A stretch of 64,000 bases of DNA from contig UQZM01000003.1 of assembly GCA_900545615.1 (NCBI GenBank), forward strand, positions 11,237 to 75,236, written 5' to 3'. The notes under the pieces are model-generated. The model saw only the letters and a list, made by a program, of their open reading frames with translations. It was not told the origin of the DNA and did not search any database. A program made the position numbers and the translations under genes. The DNA comes from an uncultured Collinsella sp. (GTDB lineage Bacteria > Actinomycetota > Coriobacteriia > Coriobacteriales > Coriobacteriaceae). Shown in pieces: positions 15,308-23,061 of this stretch; the first letter of the stretch is position 1, and each line of letters opens with the position of its first letter.

Positions 15308-17290
15308 ATGACCGATAGCATGCAGCAGATGGCGCTCGACACGCTCGGCGCCTATTTTGGCTACACCTCGTTTCGCCCGGGACAGGACCGCATGGTCGAT
15401 GCGATCCTTGCCGGTCGCGACGCGCTGGGCGTTATGCCCACGGGCGCCGGCAAGTCCATTTGCTACCAGGTGCCCGCGCTCATGCTGCCCGGCATCACCT
15501 TTGTGGTGAGTCCGCTGCTGTCGCTTATGGAGGATCAGACCCGTGCGTTGCTCGCGGCGGGTGCGCGACCCAGCTATCTCAACTCCAGCCTTACCCCGGC
15601 CCAGCAAAACACCGTGCTCAAGCGGGCACGCGAGGGCCGCTACCAGCTTATGTACGTGGTACCCGAGCGCTTGCTCGAGCCGCGTTTTTTGGCCTTTGCG
15701 CAGGAGGCCGCAGCGGACGGCGGCATTGGCGTGCCGCTCGTGGCCATTGACGAGGCCCACTGCGTAAGCCAATGGGGCCAGGATTTCCGCCCCGCTTACC
15801 TGCAGATTCGCGAGTTCATCGATTCGCTTCCGCAGCGCCCCATCGTGGCGGCCTTTACCGCTACGGCAACCGAGCGCGTGCGCGCGGACATTCAGCAGAT
15901 GCTCGGCCTGCAAAGCCCCGCGACGGTGGTGACGGGCTTCGATCGCAAGAACCTCTACTTTGGCTGCGAGGAGATGGGCGACAAGGCCAAGGCCGCGTGG
16001 GTGCGCGACTATGTGATCGCGCATTCGGGCGAGAGCGGCATCGTGTATTGCTCGACCCGCAAGACGGTCGATGCGCTGGCAGGTGAGCTTGCCGAGGCGC
16101 TGGGTCCCAGCGGCATTCGCGTTGGTCGCTACCATGCAGGCATGGGCAACGACGCCCGTCGCCAAAGCCAGCGCGCCTTTATCGACGACGATATTCAGGT
16201 GATGGTTGCCACCAACGCCTTTGGCATGGGTATCGACAAGCCCAACGTGCGCTACGTGATCCACAACAACGTGCCCGAGAGCATCGAGGCTTACTACCAG
16301 GAGGCGGGCCGCGCCGGCCGCGATGGCGACCCGGCCAGCTGCCATTTGCTGTGGAACGGCAACGATTTTCGCATGCGTCGCTTTCTGATCGACCGCGGCG
16401 ATGCTGCCGATGAAACACTTGACGACGAGCAGCGCGCGTGGGCGCTCCAGAATCGATATCGTCTGCTCAGCCAGATGGAGGGCTACTGCAATACCACCGG
16501 TTGCCTGCGCGAATATATGCTGCGCTACTTTGGCGACGAGGCCGCGGCCGAGCATACTGCCGCGGCCGGTGCGGGCGGCGCCGCTACGGACGAGGCCGAG
16601 GGCTGCGGCAACTGCAGCAACTGCCTCACGCAGTTCGAGGTCGAGGACGTCACCGATATGGCCCGCGCTGCCGTGCGCTATGTGGCCACGCGACCCATGC
16701 GCTTTGGCAAGTCGCTCATCGCCGACGTGCTTCACGGCGGCAACACCGAGCGCATTCGCCAGATGCATCTGGACGAGGACCACAGCTACGGTGAGCTGTC
16801 GAGCGAATCGGTCGGGCGCATCAAGGACATCATCGGCCAGCTGTGCGGCCGCGGTTATCTGGCTACCTCGCAGGGGCAGTACCCGGTCGTGGGGCTGGGC
16901 CCGCGTGCCGCCGAGGTCGAGGACGAGGCGTTCGCCTTTACCGTTAAGCGTCGCGCATCCAAGCGCAAGGCCTCGGCCCGCGCCCGCCGTGCGGTGGATC
17001 TGCTGCGCGAGGAGGCCGAGCTGGATCAGCGCCCGCGCGTGGGTGACGATGCCGAGCTGTTCGAACGCCTGCGCGCCCTGCGCAAGGAGATCTCGACCGA
17101 GCTGGAGATGGCACCGTACATGGTCTTTTCCGACAAGGCCCTGCGCGGTCTGTGCCGTCTACGCCCGCAGACGCGCGACGAGCTTATCCAGGTCAACGGT
17201 ATCGGCGAGAAAAAGGCCGACGCCTTTGGCGAGCAGTTTATGGCGGCGATTGAAGAGTTTGAGTCCGAGCATGCACGGAATGGAGCATAA
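15308..17290 (+). CDS. recQ: ATP-dependent DNA helicase RecQ
   Basis: Superfamily 2 3'-5' DNA helicase acting in recombination and repair (660 aa). In order: FRPGQ Q-motif region, Walker A VMPTGAGKSICYQ (about residues 42-54), DEAH box with Asp148 (IDEAHCVSQWGQDFRP), TATATERV, and RYHAGM. Then the motif VI region YYQEAGRAGRDGDP and the zinc-binding cysteines CGNCSNC, followed by a winged-helix segment and a C-terminal HRDC domain (about 570-650, LIQVNGIGEKKADAFG). The ATG at 15308 follows TTAGGAAACC. Two bases separate its stop from the next GntR gene, so the two are probably cotranscribed. Confidence 0.95.
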   Translation: MTDSMQQMALDTLGAYFGYTSFRPGQDRMVDAILAGRDALGVMPTGAGKSICYQVPALMLPGITFVVSPLLSLMEDQTRALLAAGARPSYLNSSLTPAQQNTVLKRAREGRYQLMYVVPERLLEPRFLAFAQEAAADGGIGVPLVAIDEAHCVSQWGQDFRPAYLQIREFIDSLPQRPIVAAFTATATERVRADIQQMLGLQSPATVVTGFDRKNLYFGCEEMGDKAKAAWVRDYVIAHSGESGIVYCSTRKTVDALAGELAEALGPSGIRVGRYHAGMGNDARRQSQRAFIDDDIQVMVATNAFGMGIDKPNVRYVIHNNVPESIEAYYQEAGRAGRDGDPASCHLLWNGNDFRMRRFLIDRGDAADETLDDEQRAWALQNRYRLLSQMEGYCNTTGCLREYMLRYFGDEAAAEHTAAAGAGGAATDEAEGCGNCSNCLTQFEVEDVTDMARAAVRYVATRPMRFGKSLIADVLHGGNTERIRQMHLDEDHSYGELSSESVGRIKDIIGQLCGRGYLATSQGQYPVVGLGPRAAEVEDEAFAFTVKRRASKRKASARARRAVDLLREEAELDQRPRVGDDAELFERLRALRKEISTELEMAPYMVFSDKALRGLCRLRPQTRDELIQVNGIGEKKADAFGEQFMAAIEEFESEHARNGA

Positions 17291-17292
17291 CG

Positions 17293-18048
17293 ATGGCATC
17301 CGACGATAAAACCGAGCGCACTGAGGTGTCCGCTGTGCCGCTGTACCAGCAGGTTATGGACGACCTAAAGGGCGAGATCGCGCGCGGCGTGTACGCATCC
17401 GGCTCGCGCATTCCTTCCGAGATGGAGCTCGCGAAGTACTACGGCGTGGGACGCATCACCGTGCGCCGCGCTATCGAGGAACTGTCGCGCGCGGGGTATC
17501 TCAGCCGCCAGCAGGGGAGGGGCACGTTTGTGTGCGCGCCCAAGCTCAAGCGCAAGATTGTCCAGAAGGGTGACGTCCAGAGCTTTTCCGAAGGTTGCGC
17601 TGCCAACGACATGGTGGCCGGAGCACGCCTGGTGTCGCGCACGGTGGTTGCGGCGACGCGCGAGGACGCGGCGTTTTTTGGGGTGGAACCCGGCTGCGAG
17701 CTCATCGTTGTCGAGCGCGTGCGCACGGCAGACGGCGTGCCCGTCATGCTCGAGAACAACGCCTTTGTGCTGGCCGACCATCCCTATCTGCAGACGCTTG
17801 CCGACAAGGACCTCACGGACAATTCCATCTTTGCACTCGTTGCCGAGCATTCGGGCCGTGCGCCGCTCAAGTCCGACCCCTGTACTGTGGAGATTGCGCT
17901 TGCCGATGCTCAGTCGGCCTCGCTGCTGGAGGTGCCGGTCGGCGAGCCGCTGTTCTATATGGAGGCATACTTTACCGATGCGGACGGGCGGCCCTTGCTG
18001 CTCGGACGCCAAAAGATCGTGGGCTCGCGCTACGTGTTCGACATCTAA
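17293..18048 (+). CDS. GntR-family (HutC subfamily) regulator
   Basis: DNA-binding regulator (251 aa) with winged helix (about residues 16-86: MELAKYYGVGRITVRRAIEELSRAGYLSRQQGRGTFV) and UTRA effector domain (about 100-245). Paralog of the protein at 14205. It is placed 2 bp after recQ and 144 bp before the third deglycase, whose promoter is bracketed by two pairs of ATAGAACAA-type repeats; those are its likely operators. Codon use does not differ from neighbours. Confidence 0.88.
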   Translation: MASDDKTERTEVSAVPLYQQVMDDLKGEIARGVYASGSRIPSEMELAKYYGVGRITVRRAIEELSRAGYLSRQQGRGTFVCAPKLKRKIVQKGDVQSFSEGCAANDMVAGARLVSRTVVAATREDAAFFGVEPGCELIVVERVRTADGVPVMLENNAFVLADHPYLQTLADKDLTDNSIFALVAEHSGRAPLKSDPCTVEIALADAQSASLLEVPVGEPLFYMEAYFTDADGRPLLLGRQKIVGSRYVFDI

Positions 18049-18057
18049 CGTCCACAG

Positions 18058-18139
18058 ATAGAACAATATAGAACAAGTTTGGTGAAATGACTTCACGGGT
18101 GTCGTCGTGCGTGCTATAAATAGGACAACATAGAACGAC
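18058..18139 (+). promoter_or_regulatory. Promoter of the third SIS gene bracketed by tandem 10-bp repeats
   Basis: ATAGAACAAT and ATAGAACAAG stand head to tail at 18058-18077. ATAGGACAAC and ATAGAACGAC stand head to tail at 18120-18139. Between them are TTCACG (18092-18097) and TATAAA (18115-18120) with a 17-bp spacer, a plausible -35/-10 pair. The layout fits a repressor with one site upstream of -35 and one over the start. Confidence 0.6.
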
Positions 18140-18192
18140 CGCAGGTAAGAGCTGCCGTCGTTCAAAACCGCCACACAAGGAGGAGCATCACC

Positions 18193-19161
18193 ATGAACGC
18201 ACGCGATCTAATTCAGGAAATCATCGAGCGCAAGGGCAAGATCGAGAATGTCTTTTGGATCGCTTGTGGCGGTTCGATGATCGACCTGATGCCGGCCAAC
18301 GAGCTGCTCAAGCGCGAGGCAACCACGTTTACCTCGACGGCCTACACGGCGCGCGAGTTTTGCCTGATGGCTCCCAAGAGTCTTGGCGAGAAGTCGCTCG
18401 TCATTGCCTGCAGCCACAGCGGCAACACGCAGGAGGTCGTCGACGGCTGCGAGATGGCGCTGGCAGCCGGCGCCGAGGTCGTGGCCATGACCGACTGCGA
18501 GGGCTCAAAGATCGATAACGGCAAGTGGACTACCTGGGTCTATCCGTGGGGCGAAGGCGTGCCGCAGGCCGAGGTACCGCAGGGTATCGGCGCTCTGATC
18601 GCCACCGAACTGCTCGACCAGCAGGAGGGCTACGAGGCGCTTGCCGACATGTACGCCGGCCTTAAGCAGATGGATGCGCTGCTGCCCGCTGCCCGCGAGA
18701 AGGTCAACGCCGAGCTGGGCGATCGCTTTGCCGAGCTCTGCCAGCAGCATAAGTTCTTCTATATCCTGGGATCCGGCCCCAACTTTAGCCAGACCTACGC
18801 TATGGCCATCTGCTCGCTCATGGAGATGCAGTGGCAGCACTGCTGCTACATCCACTCCGGCGAGTACTTCCACGGCCCGTTCGAAGCCACCGAGCCCGGC
18901 GTGTTTTACTTTGTACAGCTCGGATCGGGCGAGTGCCGTCCCATGGAGGAGCGTGCGCTCGCGTTCCTCAACACGCACACCGATACGGTCATGGTGCTCG
19001 ATGCGCTCGAGTACGGCGTGGGCGAGGTGCCCGCCAGCGTGCGTTCGTTCCTGGAGCCGATCTTCTTCTACGCGATGAGCTGCGAGCTGCGCGCCGCCCG
19101 CGGCAAGGTGTTCGACCACAGCCCCGAGGTTCGTCGCTACATGGGCATCGAGCAGTACTAG
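18193..19161 (+). CDS. SIS-domain sugar-amine deglycase, FrlB-like (paralog 3)
   Basis: Cytosolic SIS enzyme (322 aa), the most divergent of the three FrlB-type paralogs. First SIS loop WIACGGSMIDLMPANELL, then CSHSGNTQEVVDG; Glu211 (MEMQW) and His227 (GEYFHGPFE) keep the catalytic spacing. The C-terminus is RRYMGIEQY. A strong SD, AAGGAGGAG, precedes the ATG at 18193. It has no transporter beside it, so its phosphorylated substrate must come from the PTS at 8311 or another system. The closest partner is the GntR gene upstream. Confidence 0.8.
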   Translation: MNARDLIQEIIERKGKIENVFWIACGGSMIDLMPANELLKREATTFTSTAYTAREFCLMAPKSLGEKSLVIACSHSGNTQEVVDGCEMALAAGAEVVAMTDCEGSKIDNGKWTTWVYPWGEGVPQAEVPQGIGALIATELLDQQEGYEALADMYAGLKQMDALLPAAREKVNAELGDRFAELCQQHKFFYILGSGPNFSQTYAMAICSLMEMQWQHCCYIHSGEYFHGPFEATEPGVFYFVQLGSGECRPMEERALAFLNTHTDTVMVLDALEYGVGEVPASVRSFLEPIFFYAMSCELRAARGKVFDHSPEVRRYMGIEQY

Positions 19162-19250
19162 GCACCGGGAATTATCTTTTTTGACGGGGTTTGCGCTGCG
19201 CGTGGACCCCGTTTTGCGTTGTGGCGGCCGGATTCGTGTCCGCGCGAAAA

Positions 19251-19432
19251 CGAAGGTGAATACTTTTCTGCGAAGTGAACGACCTATTTTGGACCCCCGA
19301 AGCATTCACACTTTTTGGCGGCAAAACCGCAGGAAAACCTCGACGAAACCGCAGGAAACGGCGTCTGAAAAGTGTCGATGCTTCGGGGGCTCGTTCTTGC
19401 TCGTTCACTTCGCAGAAAAGTATTCACCTTCG
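19251..19432. repeat. Long inverted repeat element (32-bp perfect outer arms)
   Basis: Outer arms 19251-19282 and 19401-19432 are perfectly complementary over 32 bp (starting CGAAGGTGAATACTTTTCTG). Inner arms 19294-19315 and 19368-19389 pair at 20 of 22 positions (CCCCCGAAGCAT...). The 52-bp centre holds AAACCGCAGGAAA twice. No open frame or flanking duplication is seen. It lies between paralog 3 and the reverse-strand dehydrogenase. Confidence 0.8.
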
Positions 19433-19460
19433 ATTTGCAAGGGCACTGTGTGAGTCAAAA

Positions 19461-19498
19461 AAGCGGGCCACGCCGGGGATTTCCGGCGCGGCCCGCTT
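19461..19498 (-). terminator. Terminator of the dehydrogenase gene
   Basis: AAGCGGGCCACGCCGG (19461-19476) pairs with CCGGCGCGGCCCGCTT (19483-19498) with one wobble. Read on the reverse strand it ends in TTTTTTGA. Confidence 0.88.
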
Positions 19499-19539
19499 AG
19501 TATCGCGCTTAGATTCGCAAGGTTGCGGCAGCCAGCGGC

Positions 19540-20517
19540 CTACTTTGCGTCGTAGGCCTCGGCGTCCCACCAGTCGAGCTGGGCGATGTTGTCGCGAATG
19601 TGCTGGCAGCTCTTGTGGAAGCCCTCGAGCTCGTATTCGGACAGGTCCAGCGTGTAGACCTCCTCGACGCCCTCGGCACCGATCACGCACGGCAGGGAGG
19701 TAAAGATGCCCTCCTCGCCATACTGGCCGGTCATAAGCGTGGAGGTGGAAAGCACGGCGTGCTCGTTGTGCAACACGGCGGCGCAGACGCGTGCGGCGGA
19801 GTTGGCGACGGCGTACTCGGTGCACTGCTTGCCTTGGTAGGTCACATAGCCGCCCTTGCGCGCAAGCTCCTCGACCTCCATGTGGTCAAAGGCGTACTTG
19901 TCGGGGTTTTCGGCCTGAAGCTCGTTGAGGCTCTTACCGGCGATGGTCGCGGCCTTAAAGGCGGCAAGCTGGCTAAAGCCGTGCTCGCCGATCATGTAGG
20001 CGTCGATGGACTTGGGGCTCACGCCGACCTTCTTGGAGATCTCGGTGCGCAGGCGGGCGGAGTCCAGGCCGCAGCCCGAGCCGATGATCTTCTTGGGATC
20101 GTAGCCGGTCAGGTGCCACAGCTCGGTGCACACGACGTCGCAGGGGTTGGAGATGCTCACGAAGATACCGTCAAAGCCGGCGTCGACGATGCGCTTGGCA
20201 AAGGTGCGGGCGGCGTCGGTGGTAAAGAACAGCTCGCCGTCGCGGTTGCCGGCGGCAAGCGCGACCTTGCCGGCGGCGTTGACGATGACGTCGCAGCAGG
20301 CCAGCTCCTCGTAGTGGTCGTAGCAGTTGACGATCTTGGTGTTGTACGGGACAAACGAAAGGGAGTCGCGCAGGTCCTGGACCTCGGACGTCACCTTGGC
20401 CTCGTTGATATCGCACAGGTACAGCTCATCGGCAATGCCCTGCATGAGCAGGCTGTTGGCGACATGTGCTCCTACGTGGCCCTGGCCGACCACACCGATT
20501 TTACGCGTCTGGTACAT
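19540..20517 (-). CDS. L-lactate / L-2-hydroxyacid dehydrogenase (LDH/MDH family)
   Basis: NAD-dependent 2-hydroxyacid dehydrogenase (325 aa), probably regenerating NAD+ by reducing pyruvate or a related 2-oxo acid. Rossmann motif VVGQGHVGAHV at the N-terminus, VSISNPCDVV, LDSARLRTEI (substrate Arg) and GEHGFSQ with the catalytic His. The mobile loop reads AAGKVALAAGNRDGEL instead of the usual LDH GAxQKPGETRxDL, nearer to L-2-hydroxyisocaproate dehydrogenases, so the true substrate may be a bulkier oxo acid. The ATG at 20517 is chosen because GGAAGGA lies about 8 nt upstream. Confidence 0.82.
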   Translation of the reverse strand: MYQTRKIGVVGQGHVGAHVANSLLMQGIADELYLCDINEAKVTSEVQDLRDSLSFVPYNTKIVNCYDHYEELACCDVIVNAAGKVALAAGNRDGELFFTTDAARTFAKRIVDAGFDGIFVSISNPCDVVCTELWHLTGYDPKKIIGSGCGLDSARLRTEISKKVGVSPKSIDAYMIGEHGFSQLAAFKAATIAGKSLNELQAENPDKYAFDHMEVEELARKGGYVTYQGKQCTEYAVANSAARVCAAVLHNEHAVLSTSTLMTGQYGEEGIFTSLPCVIGAEGVEEVYTLDLSEYELEGFHKSCQHIRDNIAQLDWWDAEAYDAK

Positions 20518-20728
20518 ATGAGTATCCTTCCGGCCGAGTTTTTCGCGTCGAACCATTGTAGCGTCCTGCTGTCACTTTGCTAGGCTAAAGCGCCGTAGAT
20601 TTTTGGGGCATGCCTTAATCTCTACTTTTGGAGTGATTTGGGCTGCTGACGGCATCGCCGGGCGATGTACTCGCGCGGATGGGGCCGGTCGTTGTACCAT
20701 AACTGCAACTGACTCGTAAGGAGCATTC

Positions 20729-21655
20729 ATGCCCATTCGCATCCCCGACGCCCTCCCTGCCGCCGCGCAGCTCGAGAGCGAGAACATCTTTGTCATGACC
20801 GAGTACCGCGCGCTGCACCAGGACATCCGTCCGCTGCGCGTGCTCATCCTCAACCTCATGCCCACCAAAATCGCTACCGAGACGCAGATCATGCGCAAGC
20901 TCTCCAACACGCCGCTGCAGGTGGAGGTGGACCTGCTGCGCACGAAAACGCACGAGGCCACGCACGTGAGCGCCGGCCACCTGGAGACGTTCTACCGCAC
21001 GTTCGACGACATCCGCGACATCCACTACGACGGCCTGATCATCACGGGCGCGCCGGTGGAGCAGATGCCGTTCGAGGAGGTCGACTACTGGCCCGAGCTC
21101 TGCCAGATCATGGATTGGTCCACCACGCACGTGCACTCTACGCTGCACATTTGTTGGGGCGCGCAGGCCGGCCTGTACCATCATTACGGCATCCAGAAGT
21201 ACGACCTGCCGGCAAAGGCGAGCGGCGTGTTCGAGCATTATCTGGTGAAGCCGCAAAGCCCGCTGGTCCGCGGCTTTGACGACCGCTTCTATGCCGTGCA
21301 TTCGCGCAACACCGATGTGCGCCGCGAGGACGTGGAGGCCGAGCCGCAGCTTGAGGTCGTGGCCGTGTCCGATGAGGTTGGCCTGTACATCGTCAAGTCG
21401 ACCGACAGCCGTCGCTTCTTTGTCTTTGGTCACCCCGAGTACGATACCGACACGCTGCGCCTGGAGTACGAGCGCGACGTGAAGCGCGGCCTCAACCCTC
21501 AGGTGCCGGCGCATTACTTCCCGGGCGACGACCCCTCCGCCGATCCGCGCAACGTCTGGCGCAGCCAAGCTCAGCTGTTCTACACCAACTGGCTCAACTA
21601 CTACGTCTACCAGACCACGCCCTACGACCTGGCCCGCGCCGGCGAGGAGCACTAG
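20729..21655 (+). CDS. metA: Homoserine O-acetyltransferase, MetA type
   Basis: First committed step of methionine synthesis: activation of L-homoserine (308 aa, full length for MetA). The N-terminus MPIRIPDALPAAAQLESENIFVM is typical. Catalytic Cys142 sits in HICWGAQAGLYHHYG, and FVFGHPEYD supplies the His and Glu. Residue 111 in GAPVE is Glu; in this family Glu at this position goes with acetyl-CoA use and Gly with succinyl-CoA, so an acetyltransferase is predicted despite the historic name. The ATG at 20729 follows TAAGGAG. Confidence 0.93.
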   Translation: MPIRIPDALPAAAQLESENIFVMTEYRALHQDIRPLRVLILNLMPTKIATETQIMRKLSNTPLQVEVDLLRTKTHEATHVSAGHLETFYRTFDDIRDIHYDGLIITGAPVEQMPFEEVDYWPELCQIMDWSTTHVHSTLHICWGAQAGLYHHYGIQKYDLPAKASGVFEHYLVKPQSPLVRGFDDRFYAVHSRNTDVRREDVEAEPQLEVVAVSDEVGLYIVKSTDSRRFFVFGHPEYDTDTLRLEYERDVKRGLNPQVPAHYFPGDDPSADPRNVWRSQAQLFYTNWLNYYVYQTTPYDLARAGEEH

Positions 21656-21697
21656 GCTGCGATGGTACTGCTGTAGCCGTGGCTGATATGGCGGCGA

Positions 21698-22294
21698 TTA
21701 GGTGCTGATGATGTGGGGTAGCGGCAGGTCGTGAGCGTCGGTGGGAACGCGGTCGACACGCTGCTCGTCAAAGGCGATGCCGATGATTTGGCATTCGGGC
21801 GAGAGCATGGGCAGGTAGCGGTCGTAGCAACCGCCGCCGTAGCCCAGGCGCGCGCCGGTTTGGTCGAAGGCCACGAGCGGCACGACGATCATGTCGAGAG
21901 CTTCGGCAGGCACGATAGGGAAGTGGTTGCTGTCGATGTCCGTGGCCGCAAAGGCCCGCGTAGGGTGGGCGATAAACGGAGCCGCGGACGCATCGTCGGC
22001 GGCAACTGCCCGCATACACATGCGCTGGCCACAAGCTGCGGCATCAATTGCCGAGAGCATGCACGGATAGGCTACGCGCCAGCCGCGCACGGCGGCCGCA
22101 GCGGCAAACGCGGCAGGGTCTGCCTCGGAACCCATCGCGGCATAGACGGCAACGGTGCGCGGCGCCGCGGCATCCAAGCGGCCCAGCAGCTCAACCAGCC
22201 GCGCACAGATATCAGCAGACTTCGCCGCCCGTACATCCAAATCGAGATCGTCGCGCCGAGCAATCATTGCCCGCCGCAACTCAGCCTTGTCCAT
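21698..22294 (-). CDS. 5-formyltetrahydrofolate cyclo-ligase
   Basis: Converts 5-formyl-THF to 5,10-methenyl-THF with ATP (198 aa). N-terminal KAELRRAMIARRDDL with the basic phosphate-binding residues, and C-terminal signature VPLVAFDQTGARLGYGGGCYDRYLP. The ATG at 22294 has GAGGAGG 5 nt upstream; an upstream in-frame start at 22321 would overlap the repeat at 22314-22357. It is convergent with metA. Confidence 0.92.
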   Translation of the reverse strand: MDKAELRRAMIARRDDLDLDVRAAKSADICARLVELLGRLDAAAPRTVAVYAAMGSEADPAAFAAAAAVRGWRVAYPCMLSAIDAAACGQRMCMRAVAADDASAAPFIAHPTRAFAATDIDSNHFPIVPAEALDMIVVPLVAFDQTGARLGYGGGCYDRYLPMLSPECQIIGIAFDEQRVDRVPTDAHDLPLPHIIST

Positions 22295-22313
22295 CCCAGC
22301 CTCCTCTAGCAAA

Positions 22314-22357
22314 CCTGCCAAAAAGGGACAGGTTTATTTTGGCGGGTTTTATCTGGG
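22314..22357. repeat. CCCAGATAAAACC palindromic repeat, copy 3 (reverse)
   Basis: On the reverse strand it reads CCCAGATAAAACCCGCCAAA and continues to TTTTTGGCAGG. Same family as 12191-12237 and 14069-14113. It lies between the cyclo-ligase start and the hicB terminator. Confidence 0.7.
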
Positions 22358-22362
22358 CAAAC

Positions 22363-22403
22363 GTCGAAGCCGCCACAAAGGCGCCCTGTGTGGCGGCTTC
22401 GAC
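22363..22403 (-). terminator. Hairpin after hicB
   Basis: GTCGAAGCCGCCACA (22363-22377) pairs perfectly with TGTGGCGGCTTCGAC (22389-22403), with an 11-nt loop. It lies just past the hicB stop. The T tail on the reverse strand is short (GTTTG). Confidence 0.7.
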
Positions 22404-22415
22404 TCGACGTTGGCT

Positions 22416-22745
22416 TCACAGCGCCGCAGCGATCGCTTCAGTCACAAACTTATTGAGTGACTCACCCTTCTTTGCCGCTGCCAGCGCTGCTTGCTTGTGG
22501 AGCTCAGAGCCCGTTCTTACGTTGAACGAGCCCTTAAAAGCCCGCTCGGGTTCCTTGCCCTTCTCGGCGCAAAACTCAAGGTAATCGTCGACGGCGTCGT
22601 GGAAGCATTGCTCCACTTCTTCAGCCGTGGAGCCTTCAAATACGATTGCGTCCCTAATGCCGGCGACCATACCTGTTAGCACATGCTGTTCGGCATTGAA
22701 CTCGACCGGGGCGAAATAACCTTTGTATGCCAAAACGTTACTCAT
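22416..22745 (-). CDS. hicB: HicB-type antitoxin
   Basis: Antitoxin of a HicAB type II toxin-antitoxin pair (109 aa). The N-terminal partly degraded RNase H-like HicB fold is LAYKGYFAPVEFNAEQHVLTGMVAGIRDAIVFEGSTAEEVEQCFHDAV (about 4-52). A C-terminal ribbon-helix-helix DNA-binding domain follows (FNVRTGSELHKQAALAAAKKGESLNKFVTEAI). The ATG at 22745 is chosen because GGAGG ends 5 nt upstream; it overlaps the hicA end by 8 bp. It probably binds the inverted repeat at 23016-23036 to repress the operon. Confidence 0.87.
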   Translation of the reverse strand: MSNVLAYKGYFAPVEFNAEQHVLTGMVAGIRDAIVFEGSTAEEVEQCFHDAVDDYLEFCAEKGKEPERAFKGSFNVRTGSELHKQAALAAAKKGESLNKFVTEAIAAAL

Positions 22746-23001
22746 GACTACCTCCGACATCTTGCAGAAAGCGAACGATGTTTCGAATGGTCCCCGCTGT
22801 CAATTCGTCAGATGGATGAGGCGCGTGCATTACGAACATCCTGCCATCTGATGGCCTGTAGAAGCGAACGCGCGATCCGGATGTCTTGCCTTTGCTGTCC
22901 ATTTCAAAGCCATATGAAGCCATGACTTTTAAAAAATCCGCATACCGATAAGTTGAAGGGCAGCTAAACAGCTGGGCGATGAGTTTATCGGATCGAGTCA
23001 T
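22738..23001 (-). CDS. hicA: HicA-type mRNA interferase toxin
   Basis: Small ribosome-independent mRNA interferase (87 aa) of the HicA (YcfA) double-stranded-RNA-binding fold. Conserved parts are the N-terminal RYADFLKVMASYGFEMDSKGKTSGSRVRFYRP and MHAPHPSDELTAGTIRNIVRFL, where the His and the GT-(I/L)-R-x-I pattern match the family. The usual GSHH is GSRV here, so the first catalytic His is replaced; activity would rest on the His of MHAPHP. Translationally coupled to hicB. Confidence 0.85.
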   Translation of the reverse strand: MTRSDKLIAQLFSCPSTYRYADFLKVMASYGFEMDSKGKTSGSRVRFYRPSDGRMFVMHAPHPSDELTAGTIRNIVRFLQDVGGSHE

Positions 23002-23015
23002 TCCGCCTCACATTC

Positions 23016-23036
23016 TGCAACTATATTCTAGTTGCA
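23016..23036 (-). promoter_or_regulatory. hicAB operator-like inverted repeat
   Basis: TGCAACTA (23016-23023) and TAGTTGCA (23029-23036) are perfect 8-bp arms with a 5-bp spacer, 15 bp upstream of the hicA start codon. The position suits autorepression by HicB. Confidence 0.65.
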
Positions 23037-23061
23037 ATTTCAGTTCGATGCAAGCACCTCT

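Noticed and set aside
18058..18077. LexA box before the third deglycase
   Set aside because: GAAC is followed by AAGTTTGG, which lacks the GTTC half. The direct-repeat layout fits a GntR operator better.
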